This document shows positions 15,195 through 22,996 of a DNA stretch of 64,000 bases, piece by piece. Where the stretch lies: positions 53,715 through 117,714 of the forward strand of contig QBMB01000002.1 in the NCBI GenBank assembly GCA_003241965.1. The letters run 5' to 3'. The notes beneath the pieces are model-generated. The model was not told the DNA's origin. It did no database searches and saw only the letters and a program-made list of their open reading frames with translations. The translations under genes and the position numbers were made by a program. Numbering within the stretch: position 1 is the stretch's first letter; each line of letters opens with the position of its first letter. The DNA comes from Burkholderiales bacterium. Lineage in GTDB: Bacteria; Pseudomonadota; Gammaproteobacteria; Burkholderiales; Burkholderiaceae_C.

Positions 15195-15940
15195 GATGGG
15201 GTCCGTTCGATGGAGGACACGAGGGGTTCGGTGACAGGCTGCACATGCAGTCCACATTCCTTGGCGCTTTCCTCTTCCCACCACCAGCGACCGGCGCGGA
15301 AATCCTCGCCCACGCTGATGGCGCGCGAGCAGGGCGCGCAGCCGATGCTGGGATAGAACTGGTCGTGCAGCGCGTTGTAGTCGAGTGCGTGCAGGCCGAT
15401 GAAATGCCAGACGTCGCCCCAGGTCCATTCGACGATGGGGCTGACCTTGATGCGGCCGGGCTCCTGAATGATTTCGCCCACCTCGGCGCGCGCATTGGAC
15501 TGCTCACGGCGCAGGCCGGTGATCCAGCCGTCGTGGCCGGCCAGGGCACGCGCCAGCGGCTCCATCTTGCGGATGTCGCAGCAGGCCTTGCGCAGCTCGA
15601 TGCTCTGGTACATGGCTTCTTCGCCGTTCTTGCGCACGAACTGAATGACCGACTCCTGCCGGGGCCGGAACACCTGCACGCTGGTGCCGTAGCGCCGTTC
15701 GATCCGGGGGATCAGTGCAAGGGTTTCGGCGTGCAGCTTGCCGGTCTCCAGAACAAAGACGCTGGCATCGACGTCGGCCAGGTGCAGCAGGTGCGTGACC
15801 ACCATGTCTTCGGCGCCCAGGCTGGAGGCCTGCGTCAGCTTCGGATGGTTGGCCGCTGTTTCGCGCAGCAGGCCGATGCTGCGCGCCACCTTGGCGGCGA
15901 ACTCGGGGGAGGGTTTGTCGTAGAGGGATAAAGCGTTCAT
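15191..15940 (-). CDS. cysH: assimilatory APS reductase (phosphoadenylyl-sulfate reductase family)
   Basis: The 249-residue protein has the PP-loop-like substrate site (SSLGAEDMVVTHLLH). It carries the four cysteines that bind a 4Fe-4S cluster in APS-reducing enzymes: CC at 120-121 and CAPC at 201-204, plus the redox-active cysteine in ECGLH (229). PAPS-specific enzymes such as that of E. coli lack the CC and CxxC pairs, so this one should reduce APS to sulfite without prior phosphorylation. That fits the absence of a cysC domain here. It lies between the DUF934 gene and cysD. Confidence 0.93.
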   Translation of the reverse strand: MNALSLYDKPSPEFAAKVARSIGLLRETAANHPKLTQASSLGAEDMVVTHLLHLADVDASVFVLETGKLHAETLALIPRIERRYGTSVQVFRPRQESVIQFVRKNGEEAMYQSIELRKACCDIRKMEPLARALAGHDGWITGLRREQSNARAEVGEIIQEPGRIKVSPIVEWTWGDVWHFIGLHALDYNALHDQFYPSIGCAPCSRAISVGEDFRAGRWWWEEESAKECGLHVQPVTEPLVSSIERTPS

Positions 15941-15960
15941 GGCGGCGGCTCTGTTCGCTT

Positions 15961-16350
15961 TCAGGCGGGGACAAAATGGGGCGCGGTGTGCACCGCGTCG
16001 CCCTGGTAGAAGGCCGGGTAGTGCGCCAGCAGCGCCTGACCGTGGGCCAGGTTCTGGTCGGCGCGCAGCACGGCCTGGGTGAAACCACTGCGCTGCATCT
16101 GCACCAGCTGGTCGATCAACACATCGCCCGTGGCGCGAATCTCGCCGGTGAAGCCCAGGCGCCGATGCAGCAGAAAGGCCTGGCTGAAGGCGCGGCCATC
16201 GCTGAACTTGGGAAAGTGCAGCTCGATCACGGTGATGCCGGCGAGGTCGGCCTCGCGCGGGTCGGCGTCGTTGGCGATGGCCAGCCGATGGGCCACTTCT
16301 TCCTGGGGCTGGAAGGCGTCGGCGCTGAAGAGTTGAAGGGTCGGGCTCAT
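15961..16350 (-). CDS. DUF934 protein of the sulfate-reduction operon
   Basis: The 129-residue protein shows the DUF934 pattern: ITVIELHFPKFSDGRAFSQAFLLHRRLGFTGEIRATGDVLIDQLVQMQRSGF. The family occurs almost only next to cysI and cysH in proteobacteria without the CysJ flavoprotein. It has been proposed to help the sulfite reductase or its electron supply; the exact role is not known. The start at 16350 is 11 bases after the cysI stop, within one operon. Confidence 0.88.
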   Translation of the reverse strand: MSPTLQLFSADAFQPQEEVAHRLAIANDADPREADLAGITVIELHFPKFSDGRAFSQAFLLHRRLGFTGEIRATGDVLIDQLVQMQRSGFTQAVLRADQNLAHGQALLAHYPAFYQGDAVHTAPHFVPA

Positions 16351-16361
16351 GGCGTGTGTCC

Positions 16362-18137
16362 TCAGGCGGCGGCGCGGGCCGTGCTCGTGCGCACCGCGTT
16401 GGCGGCGGTTTTGAAGGGATCGGCGCCGGTGCGGCGCAGTGTGGCCACAAAGGTCTCGCCACCGGTGCGCTGGGCGCGGTAGGTGTCGAGCAAGGCTTCG
16501 ATCACGTCGGCCACTTCGTTCGCGGCAAACGAGGGGCCGATCACCTTGCCCGGGGTGGACTCTCCCGAGAGGCGCGTACCGTCGGAGCCACCGAGCGTGA
16601 CCTGGTACCACTCCTGGCCGTCCTTGTCGACGCCCAGAATGCCGATGTGGCCGCTGTGGTGGTGGCCGCAGGAGTTGATGCAGCCACTGATGTGCAGATC
16701 GATCTCACCGAGGTCGTGCAGCTCGTCGAGGTCCTTGTAGCGGCCCAGGATGGCTTGCGCCAAAGGGAGCGAACGAGCGTTGGCAAGGTCGCAGAAATCA
16801 CCACCAGGGCAGGCAATCATGTCGGTCAGCAGACCGATGTTGGGCTTGGCCAGACCCAGGCGGCGCGCTTCGCGCCAGAGCTCGGGCAACTGGTCGCAAC
16901 GCACCCAGGGCAGCAGCAGGTTTTGTTCGTGCGTCACGCGGGCTTCGCCAGCGGAGAAGCGCTCGGCGAGATCGGCGGCGCGTTCCAGTTGTTCTGCCGT
17001 GGCATCCCCGGGGGCTTGGCCCAGGCGCTTGAACGACAGCGTGACTGCGCGCAGGTCGGGGTTCTGGTGCGGCTTCACATTCTGCGTGAGCCAGCGGCTG
17101 AACTCCACGTCGTCCTCTGCCGCGGCCTTGAGGATGTGTGCGATCTTGGCGTCGGCGCTCTTGCGGTCGCACTTGAGCTGCGGTGGCACGAAGAAGGCAC
17201 TCACGCGGTCGAGTTCGGCCTGGCTGATGGTGTGCGGCGCCCCGTCTTTCTCGATGATGTCGCGGTACTCGGCTTCGACCTGATCGGTGAAGGCCTGGCC
17301 CTCGGCCTTCACCAGGATCTTGATGCGGGCCTTGTAGATGTTGTCGCGGCGACCGAAGCGGTTGTAGGCGCGCACCACGGCTTCGAGGTAGTTGAGGATC
17401 TGGTTCCAGGGCAGGAACTCGCGGATCACGCTGCCGATGATGGGCGTGCGGCCCATGCCACCGCCCACGCGCACCTGGAAACCCAGCTCGCCGTCCACAT
17501 TGCGCAGCAGGCGCAGGCCCACGTCGTGCCAGGCGGTGGCGGCGCGGTCTTCGCGCGCACCCGTGATGGCCACCTTGAACTTGCGCGGCAGAAAGGCGAA
17601 CTCGGGGTGCAGCGTGCTCCACTGGCGCATGATCTCGGCAAACGGCCGCGGGTCGGCCACCTCGTCGACCGCGATGCCGGCCAGTGCATCGGTTGTGATG
17701 TTGCGAATGCAGTTGCCGCTGGTCTGGATGCCGTGCATGCCCACGCTGGCCAGCAGGTCCATCACGTCGGCCGAGCGCGCCAGCGGGATCCAGTTGTATT
17801 GCACGTTCTGGCGCGTGGTGAAGTGGCCGCAGCGGTCGGGCAGCGTGGGCACTTCAGAGAGGCCGGCGTTGGCATTCGATACGTCGTGGTCTTCCTTGTG
17901 ATCGAAGTCGTGCGCGATCTTGGCCAGCACCTTGAGTTGTGCGCTGTTGATTTCGCCGTAGGGCACGGCCACGCGCAGCATGGGTGCGAAGCGCTGCACA
18001 TACCAGCCGTTCTGCAGGCGCAGCGGTTTGAACTCGTCTTCCTTCAACGAGCCGGCCTGCCAGCGGGTGAGCTGGTCTCGGTACTGGGCGGCGCGCAGGT
18101 TCACGAACTGGCGGTCAAAGTCGGAATATTGGTACAT
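16362..18137 (-). CDS. cysI: assimilatory sulfite reductase haemoprotein (nitrite/sulfite reductase family)
   Basis: The 591-residue protein has two ferredoxin-like half domains. The coupled siroheme/4Fe-4S site uses Cys443 and Cys449 (CPGGDFC) and Cys486 and Cys490 (SGCINSCGHHH). It reduces sulfite to sulfide by six electrons. No flavoprotein partner CysJ is encoded in the window, so the electrons may come from ferredoxin; fdxA and an FNR lie on the same strand about 5 kb away. In the operon it follows the TauE-like permease and precedes DUF934 and cysH. Confidence 0.9.
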   Translation of the reverse strand: MYQYSDFDRQFVNLRAAQYRDQLTRWQAGSLKEDEFKPLRLQNGWYVQRFAPMLRVAVPYGEINSAQLKVLAKIAHDFDHKEDHDVSNANAGLSEVPTLPDRCGHFTTRQNVQYNWIPLARSADVMDLLASVGMHGIQTSGNCIRNITTDALAGIAVDEVADPRPFAEIMRQWSTLHPEFAFLPRKFKVAITGAREDRAATAWHDVGLRLLRNVDGELGFQVRVGGGMGRTPIIGSVIREFLPWNQILNYLEAVVRAYNRFGRRDNIYKARIKILVKAEGQAFTDQVEAEYRDIIEKDGAPHTISQAELDRVSAFFVPPQLKCDRKSADAKIAHILKAAAEDDVEFSRWLTQNVKPHQNPDLRAVTLSFKRLGQAPGDATAEQLERAADLAERFSAGEARVTHEQNLLLPWVRCDQLPELWREARRLGLAKPNIGLLTDMIACPGGDFCDLANARSLPLAQAILGRYKDLDELHDLGEIDLHISGCINSCGHHHSGHIGILGVDKDGQEWYQVTLGGSDGTRLSGESTPGKVIGPSFAANEVADVIEALLDTYRAQRTGGETFVATLRRTGADPFKTAANAVRTSTARAAA

Positions 18138-18155
18138 CGTCGTGGGCAGTGAAAG

Positions 18156-18947
18156 TCAAAGAGCGATCAATTTCAGGCCGGCATAGGCCAGCAACACCGA
18201 GAGCGCGGAGCGCACCAGGCGTTCGGGCGTGTGGCGCATCAGCCGGGTGCCCAGCCAGATGCCGGGCAGCGAGCCCGCGAGCAGCTTGCCGAGCAAAGGC
18301 CAGTCCACCGAGCCCATGCTGGCGTGGCCCAGGCCCGCCACCAGCGTGAGCGGCACGGCGTAGGCGATGTCGGCGGCCACGATGCGGGGCAGCGGCAACA
18401 GCGGAAACAGCAGCAGCAGCACCGAGACGCCGATGGCGCCGGCGCCCACCGAGGTGAGTGTGACCAGCGTGCCGATCACCGCACCGAAGAGCACAGGCAG
18501 GCTCCAGTGGCGCGCGCGCATGGCGCCCTGCAACTGGTCGTCGGCCAGGGCGCGGGGCAACTGCTTGCCGCGGGCTGCCTTGTAGAGCATGGCCGCCGCG
18601 GTGAGCAGCAGGGCCACACCGAGGGTGTTGGTCATGAGTGCCTGGACCACCGGGCTGGCGGGGCCCAATTGGTGCAGGGCGCCCAGGGTGATCAGCGCGG
18701 CCGGGATGCTTCCGGCACACAGTTGGCCGACCACGCGCCACGGCACCAGCTTCTGGCGCGCCAGGCTCACCGTTCCCCCCATCTTGGTGAATGCGGCAAA
18801 GAGCAGGTCGGTACCGACCGCGAGGTAGGGTTTGACGCCGAAGAAGAAGATCAGGATCGGCGTCATGAGCGAACCGCCACCCACACCGGTGAGACCCACG
18901 ATGAGTCCCACAGCGAATCCGGCCAGGATGATGGCAATGTCAGGCAT
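18156..18947 (-). CDS. TauE/SafE-family membrane permease
   Basis: The 263-residue protein has about eight membrane segments. It shows the family's two repeated signatures: FAVGLIVGLTGVGGGSLMTPILIFFFGV near the start, and GTLVTLTSVGAGAIGVSVLLLLFPL in the second half. TauE/SafE proteins carry sulfur-containing anions such as sulfite, sulfate or sulfoacetate. As the first gene of the cys series, with cysI 18 bases behind it, it probably imports sulfate or exports sulfite. I used the ATG at 18947, since longer frames cross the promoter. Confidence 0.85.
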   Translation of the reverse strand: MPDIAIILAGFAVGLIVGLTGVGGGSLMTPILIFFFGVKPYLAVGTDLLFAAFTKMGGTVSLARQKLVPWRVVGQLCAGSIPAALITLGALHQLGPASPVVQALMTNTLGVALLLTAAAMLYKAARGKQLPRALADDQLQGAMRARHWSLPVLFGAVIGTLVTLTSVGAGAIGVSVLLLLFPLLPLPRIVAADIAYAVPLTLVAGLGHASMGSVDWPLLGKLLAGSLPGIWLGTRLMRHTPERLVRSALSVLLAYAGLKLIAL

Positions 18948-19010
18948 GGGCGCGACTGTACGGAGGCGGGCATATATCCCAAACGATTTTTTCTTTATGG
19001 GGGTATGCCT
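18948..19010 (-). promoter_or_regulatory. promoter region of the cys operon, probable CysB-type control
   Basis: On the minus strand the AT-rich stretch CATAAAGAAAAAATCGTTT precedes GGGATATATG, which could hold the -10 element. No good -35 is seen, as expected for promoters that need the LysR-type activator CysB. The AT-rich block stands out from the GC-rich surroundings. The regulator assignment is an inference. Confidence 0.4.
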
Positions 19011-19113
19011 GAGGTGCATATAGAAGCGCATCGGTGTGCGGCATTGCACAGCGCGGCCTGTGTGCCGATGTGTGCATCGGAGTGCCGCGCAGTGCTGACG
19101 TAACATCGCGGCC

Positions 19114-19914
19114 ATGCAAAAACAGCGTGTCCTGGTCAGTGTGGTGGGCTTCTCCGATGTGGAGCGCCACGCCTTGAACACGGTGTTTCGGCTGTCCCAG
19201 TCGCGCGACCTGTCGTACGCGCCCTATGTGCCCTTGTCGGCGCCCGGCGTAGCAGCGCCCAAGGGCGTGTCGGAAGTGGCGCTGGTGGACGGCGAGAGTG
19301 CCGAGGCGGTCTTGTCCCACGCCAAGGAAATGCCGACCGGGCAGCGCCTGATCTGGGTCGGCAAGGACGCACCTGATCACGCCTGGCGGGTCATGGACCG
19401 TCCCATCGACTGGGCCGCCGTGCTGCACGATCTGGACGCGGTTTATGCGGCCAAGCAGGCCGATTCCGGCCTGCTTGATCTGGATGTGACGGCGCCCGCG
19501 CCACTCGATCTGGCTTTCGGCGACGACGTCATCGGGGTGCGCCGCGCCCTCGTGGCCGGTGCCGACGAGCAGGAGCGCACCTACCTGCGAACCCGCCTGG
19601 CCCTGGCCGGCGTGGCGCAGGTGGACGAGGTCACCACCACCGAAGCAGCCATTGCCACCATTGCCCGCAACGACTACATCTGCGGTGTCTTCAACCTGGA
19701 CGATCCGCATATCGACGTCTGGTTGCTGATGCGGCTGTTCGCCGAGCACAACCCCAAGGCTCTGACGCTGGCCACCAGCGAACTCGCGGGCCCCTTGGCG
19801 GGTTGGTGGAGCCGGCGGCGGGTGCGCAAGAACGCTCAGCGCGCGGGCATTTCGGCCTTGTTGGCGCGCCCGATCCAGCCGCCCGAGATCTCGGTCTGGC
19901 TCAACCTGCTGTAG
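19114..19914 (+). CDS. conserved-looking protein of unknown function, divergent from the cys operon
   Basis: The 266-residue product has no signal peptide or membrane helix. It reads as two alpha/beta domains: an N-terminal part starting QKQRVLVSVVGFSDVERHALNTVFRLSQSR, and a C-terminal part starting GVRRALVAGADEQERTYLRTRLALAGVAQVDEVTTTEAAIATI. The latter resembles a receiver (CheY-like) fold without a clear phosphoacceptor aspartate pocket. The N-terminal part has the same rhythm, so this may be a tandem of degenerate receiver domains. Its stop overlaps the convergent mnmC-type gene by 14 bases. I do not recognise a named family. Confidence 0.65.
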   Translation: MQKQRVLVSVVGFSDVERHALNTVFRLSQSRDLSYAPYVPLSAPGVAAPKGVSEVALVDGESAEAVLSHAKEMPTGQRLIWVGKDAPDHAWRVMDRPIDWAAVLHDLDAVYAAKQADSGLLDLDVTAPAPLDLAFGDDVIGVRRALVAGADEQERTYLRTRLALAGVAQVDEVTTTEAAIATIARNDYICGVFNLDDPHIDVWLLMRLFAEHNPKALTLATSELAGPLAGWWSRRRVRKNAQRAGISALLARPIQPPEISVWLNLL

Positions 19915-21103
19915 GCGGCGCGCGCACAGCGCCCTGACGGCGGGCGGCCTTCAAGGCGAAGCGGGCCGGGTCCAGTGATTCCAGCAGATCGGCATCCGCC
20001 GACCTCGTCTCCCCACCGAGTTGCGCGGCCAGTTGCTCGGCGCACCAATGCGCCAGCGTGAGGCCCCGCGAGCCCATGGCGCTCAAGAGGTGCAACCCCG
20101 GCCAGCGGGGCACGTCCACAAGTTGCACCCGCGAGCGCTGCAGGCGCGCCGCCATCAACTGGGCCAGCGCCTGCGTGTCCGGTGCAGCCCCCACCAGCGG
20201 CAGCCGGTCGAGCGAGGCGCAACGCACCTGCGCCCAGCCCTCCAGGCGATCGTGGCCGAGTGCGGCTCGCAAACGCTGCGCGGCCTGCGGATGGATCGCC
20301 TGCAGGCTGCAGGCGTTGCGCTCGTGGGCCTCTGCGGTCACCCGGGTGTCGCCCAGGCCGCGCTCGTAGGTGGAGCCCATGGTCCAGAGCGTGGCAGGCC
20401 AGCGGGGCGCCAGGCCGGTGTCTTCGTACCGGGGTACAAAAACACCGTCGTTGCGTTGGGGCCGATCGGCCAGTGCAGGGCCCTCCAGGGCGGCCAGGCT
20501 CATCTGGCCCTTGACAGGGCGCAGTGGCAGGTCGTCCTGGGTCAGCCCGGTGGGGGCACCCACGAGCAGGTCCAGGCTGCCCAGCGCGGCGGCAACGATC
20601 ACCACCGGCGCCTGGGCCACCAGATGGCCCTGTGCGTCGCGGGCTTGCCACATCAGCGGTGACGACGGGTCTGCGGGTTGCACCGCTTGCAGGTGAGCGA
20701 TGGGCGCGTGCCAGTGGCAGTCGAGTGAGGTCAAGGACCCGGCTTCTTCCAGCCAGGCGTGCACAAGCGCTGCCGGGCGCACCAGCGCCGCAGGCCAGCG
20801 GCCGGGATCGTGTCCGAGGTTGTCGACTTCGCACGCTTGCCAGCCGGCGCCTTGTGGAACGAGGCGCTGCAGCTCTGTCAAGGTATTGGCCACGCCCAGC
20901 GCGGACAAGCGAGAGAGGGGGGTGGGGGAGCGCGTGACGTGGGGACTGAGCATGCCCACCGGCAGGCTTGATGCGCCCAGAGCAGGGCCTTCGGCCGCGT
21001 CAACCAGGGTGATGTGCCAGCCGCGCCGTGCCAGCGCAGAACAGATTGCAGCGCCGGCCAGCCCGGCACCGATCACCAGGGCGTGGCGCCGGGCGTCAGG
21101 CAC
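19901..21103 (-). CDS. FAD-dependent oxidoreductase of MnmC C-terminal type
   Basis: The 400-residue protein begins with a dinucleotide-binding motif (ALVIGAGLAGAAICSALARRGWHITLVDAA). It has the MnmC oxidase signatures ASSLPVGMLSPHV, LRPVKGQMS, GSTYERG and the closing GLHLLSAMGSRGLTLAHWCAEQLA. In enterobacteria this domain is fused to an SAM-methyltransferase and turns cmnm5s2U into nm5s2U at the wobble base of tRNA. Here it stands alone, with no methyltransferase domain in front. The start codon is GTG at 21103, three bases after yggX. A related amine oxidase is a less likely alternative. Confidence 0.8.
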   Translation of the reverse strand: MPDARRHALVIGAGLAGAAICSALARRGWHITLVDAAEGPALGASSLPVGMLSPHVTRSPTPLSRLSALGVANTLTELQRLVPQGAGWQACEVDNLGHDPGRWPAALVRPAALVHAWLEEAGSLTSLDCHWHAPIAHLQAVQPADPSSPLMWQARDAQGHLVAQAPVVIVAAALGSLDLLVGAPTGLTQDDLPLRPVKGQMSLAALEGPALADRPQRNDGVFVPRYEDTGLAPRWPATLWTMGSTYERGLGDTRVTAEAHERNACSLQAIHPQAAQRLRAALGHDRLEGWAQVRCASLDRLPLVGAAPDTQALAQLMAARLQRSRVQLVDVPRWPGLHLLSAMGSRGLTLAHWCAEQLAAQLGGETRSADADLLESLDPARFALKAARRQGAVRAPPTAG

Positions 21104-21106
21104 AGA

Positions 21107-21382
21107 TCAGGCTGCGGGAGGTGGCACGTAGCCGGCGGCTGCGTCAGCGCCTTCGCCGAAGAAGTGCTTTTCCATCTGGCGGGCCAGGTACTGGCGGGCC
21201 CGCGCATCCGCCAGGTTCAGGCGGTTTTCGTTCAGCAGCATGGTCTGGTGCTTGAGCCAGGCGGCCCAGGCCTCCTTGCTCACGCCTTCATAGATGCGCT
21301 TGCCCAGTTCGCCGGGGTAAGGCGGGAAGTCCAGGCCTTCGGCTTCTTTGCCGAGCTTGATGCAGTTGACGGTGCGTGCCAT
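21107..21382 (-). CDS. YggX-type Fe(2+)-trafficking protein
   Basis: The 91-residue protein matches the family closely: [30 protein letters not shown] with its conserved cysteine, then the helix [31 protein letters not shown]. YggX protects iron-sulfur clusters from oxidation and may take part in iron supply to them. It lies ahead of the mnmC-type gene and is divergent from fpr, another redox-protection gene. Confidence 0.93.
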   Translation of the reverse strand: MARTVNCIKLGKEAEGLDFPPYPGELGKRIYEGVSKEAWAAWLKHQTMLLNENRLNLADARARQYLARQMEKHFFGEGADAAAGYVPPPAA

Positions 21383-21628
21383 GGGGTGTCCTTGGGGTGG
21401 GTCAGATTGTTTGGTTATATCGAATGGAAGAATTTATTCGTTCCAGTCTCTCGCGAAGGCCGGCATGATGCGGGCTTCGTGCGGCAGAGGGCGACTGTAG
21501 CAACCTTTGATCGACCGCAATGTCTTCAGGGCTGCAGCCCGCATGATCGGTTGTGTGCAAGCCCATGGTGGCCTTGTTGCTCCGGCGCCCTTTTTACAAT
21601 ACATCCCTTCGCCTCCACAGGACCCCCC

Positions 21629-22402
21629 ATGAGTGCATTTCAGGAAGAGCGCGTGCTGAGCGTTCACCATTGGACCGACCGGCTGTTCAGCTTCACCACC
21701 ACGCGCGACGCGTCGCTGCGCTTCTCCAACGGCCACTTCACCATGATCGGCCTGCGCGTCAACGACAAGCCGCTGCTGCGCGCGTACAGCATCGTCAGCC
21801 CCAACTACGCCGATCACCTCGAGTTCCTGAGCATCAAGGTGCCCGACGGCCCGCTCACCTCGCGCCTGCAGCACATTCAGGTGGGCGACACCATCATCGT
21901 GGGCCGCAAGCCCACCGGCACCCTGCTGATCGACTATCTGCTGCCCGGCAAGCGCCTGTATTTGCTGGCCACCGGCACCGGCCTGGCGCCGTTCCTGAGC
22001 GTCATCCGCGACCCCGAAACCTATGAGCGTTACGAACAAGTGGTGCTGATCCACGGCGTGCGCCAGGTCAAGGAACTGGCCTACCGCGAATACCTCAGCG
22101 ACACCTTGAGGCACGACGAGTTCCTGGGCGAGATGGTCCAGCAAAAGCTGCTGTACTACCCCACCGTCACGCGTGAGGCGTTTGTGCACCAGGGCCGCAT
22201 TCCCCAGCTCTTGGCCGAAGGCCAGGTGGCCAAGGACCTGGGCATTCCCATGCTGAACCCGGCGGAAGACCGCATCATGATCTGTGGCAGCCCCGAGATG
22301 CTGCGCGACCTCAAGGCCTTGGCTGAAAAGCTGGGCTTCGAGGAAGGCAACACCAGCCGCCCGGGCGCTTTCGTGATCGAGCGCGCGTTCGCAGGAACTT
22401 GA
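21629..22402 (+). CDS. fpr: ferredoxin/flavodoxin-NADP reductase
   Basis: The 257-residue protein is a plant-type FNR with FAD motif RAYSIVSPNY, the second part VPDGPLTSRLQHIQVGD, the NADP-binding GTGLAPFLSVIRDP, and a C-terminal aromatic-poor end (VIERAFAGT) as in bacterial Fpr proteins of subclass I. I chose the ATG at 21629. The 246-base gap to yggX holds the AT-rich stretch TATATCGAATGG and, close by, TTATTCGTTCC, which may be the binding site of a LysR-type regulator. Together with the thioredoxin-reductase-like FNR at 11255, this window encodes two unrelated ferredoxin reductases. Confidence 0.9.
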   Translation: MSAFQEERVLSVHHWTDRLFSFTTTRDASLRFSNGHFTMIGLRVNDKPLLRAYSIVSPNYADHLEFLSIKVPDGPLTSRLQHIQVGDTIIVGRKPTGTLLIDYLLPGKRLYLLATGTGLAPFLSVIRDPETYERYEQVVLIHGVRQVKELAYREYLSDTLRHDEFLGEMVQQKLLYYPTVTREAFVHQGRIPQLLAEGQVAKDLGIPMLNPAEDRIMICGSPEMLRDLKALAEKLGFEEGNTSRPGAFVIERAFAGT

Positions 22403-22453
22403 TCGGACCAAGAACGCTCTGTTCCTCAGCACCGTTGCACCACAAGGGCTCCC

Positions 22454-22981
22454 TTGATCACCACCATCCCGACCTTTCGCCCCTCGTTCATCGAGCGCAA
22501 CCCCCGCCAGATCCTCGGGCTGATCGCGCTGGTGTGCATCGGCATGCTGGCTTTTGGCCTGTACCTCCAGCACGTGGTGGGTCTGGAGCCCTGCCCGATG
22601 TGCATCGTGCAGCGCTATGCGCTGATTGCGGTGGCGCTGGTGGCCGGTATCACGGCCTTGGTGTTGCGCAGCCGCGCGGCGCTGTGGTGTGGCGTGGGTG
22701 TGATGGCGGTTTTTGCCGTGTTCGGCGCCGGCGTGGCCGCGCGGCAAAGCTGGCTGCAGTGGTACCCGCCCGAGGTGATGAGCTGCGGGCGCGATTTCTT
22801 CGGAATGATCGAATCGTTCCCGCTGCGCCGCGCGATCCCCATGATCTTTCGCGGCAGCGGCGACTGTTCGGTGGTCGACTGGACCTTTCTGAGCCTGTCG
22901 ATCGCCAACTGGTCGTTCCTCAGCTTCACGGCAATTGCGCTGGCTGCGGTTGCGCTTTGGCTCAAGCGCGCACCCGCCTGA
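22454..22981 (+). CDS. dsbB: disulfide bond formation protein B
   Basis: The 175-residue protein has four membrane helices, the quinone-side pair CPMC (Cys47 and Cys50, after VGLEP) and the second periplasmic pair Cys111 (MSCGRDF) and Cys138 (GSGDCSV). It reoxidises DsbA and passes electrons to the quinone pool. The start codon is TTG at 22454, supported by AAGGGCT in front; no ATG would give the full first helix. The C-terminal helices are slightly longer than in E. coli DsbB. Confidence 0.92.
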   Translation: MITTIPTFRPSFIERNPRQILGLIALVCIGMLAFGLYLQHVVGLEPCPMCIVQRYALIAVALVAGITALVLRSRAALWCGVGVMAVFAVFGAGVAARQSWLQWYPPEVMSCGRDFFGMIESFPLRRAIPMIFRGSGDCSVVDWTFLSLSIANWSFLSFTAIALAAVALWLKRAPA

Positions 22982-22996
22982 ACCCGGGCTGCGTCT

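Noticed and set aside
21629..22402. Treating the two ferredoxin reductases (11255-12358 and 21629-22402) as duplicates.
   Set aside because: They belong to different folds: one is thioredoxin-reductase-like, the other plant-type FNR.
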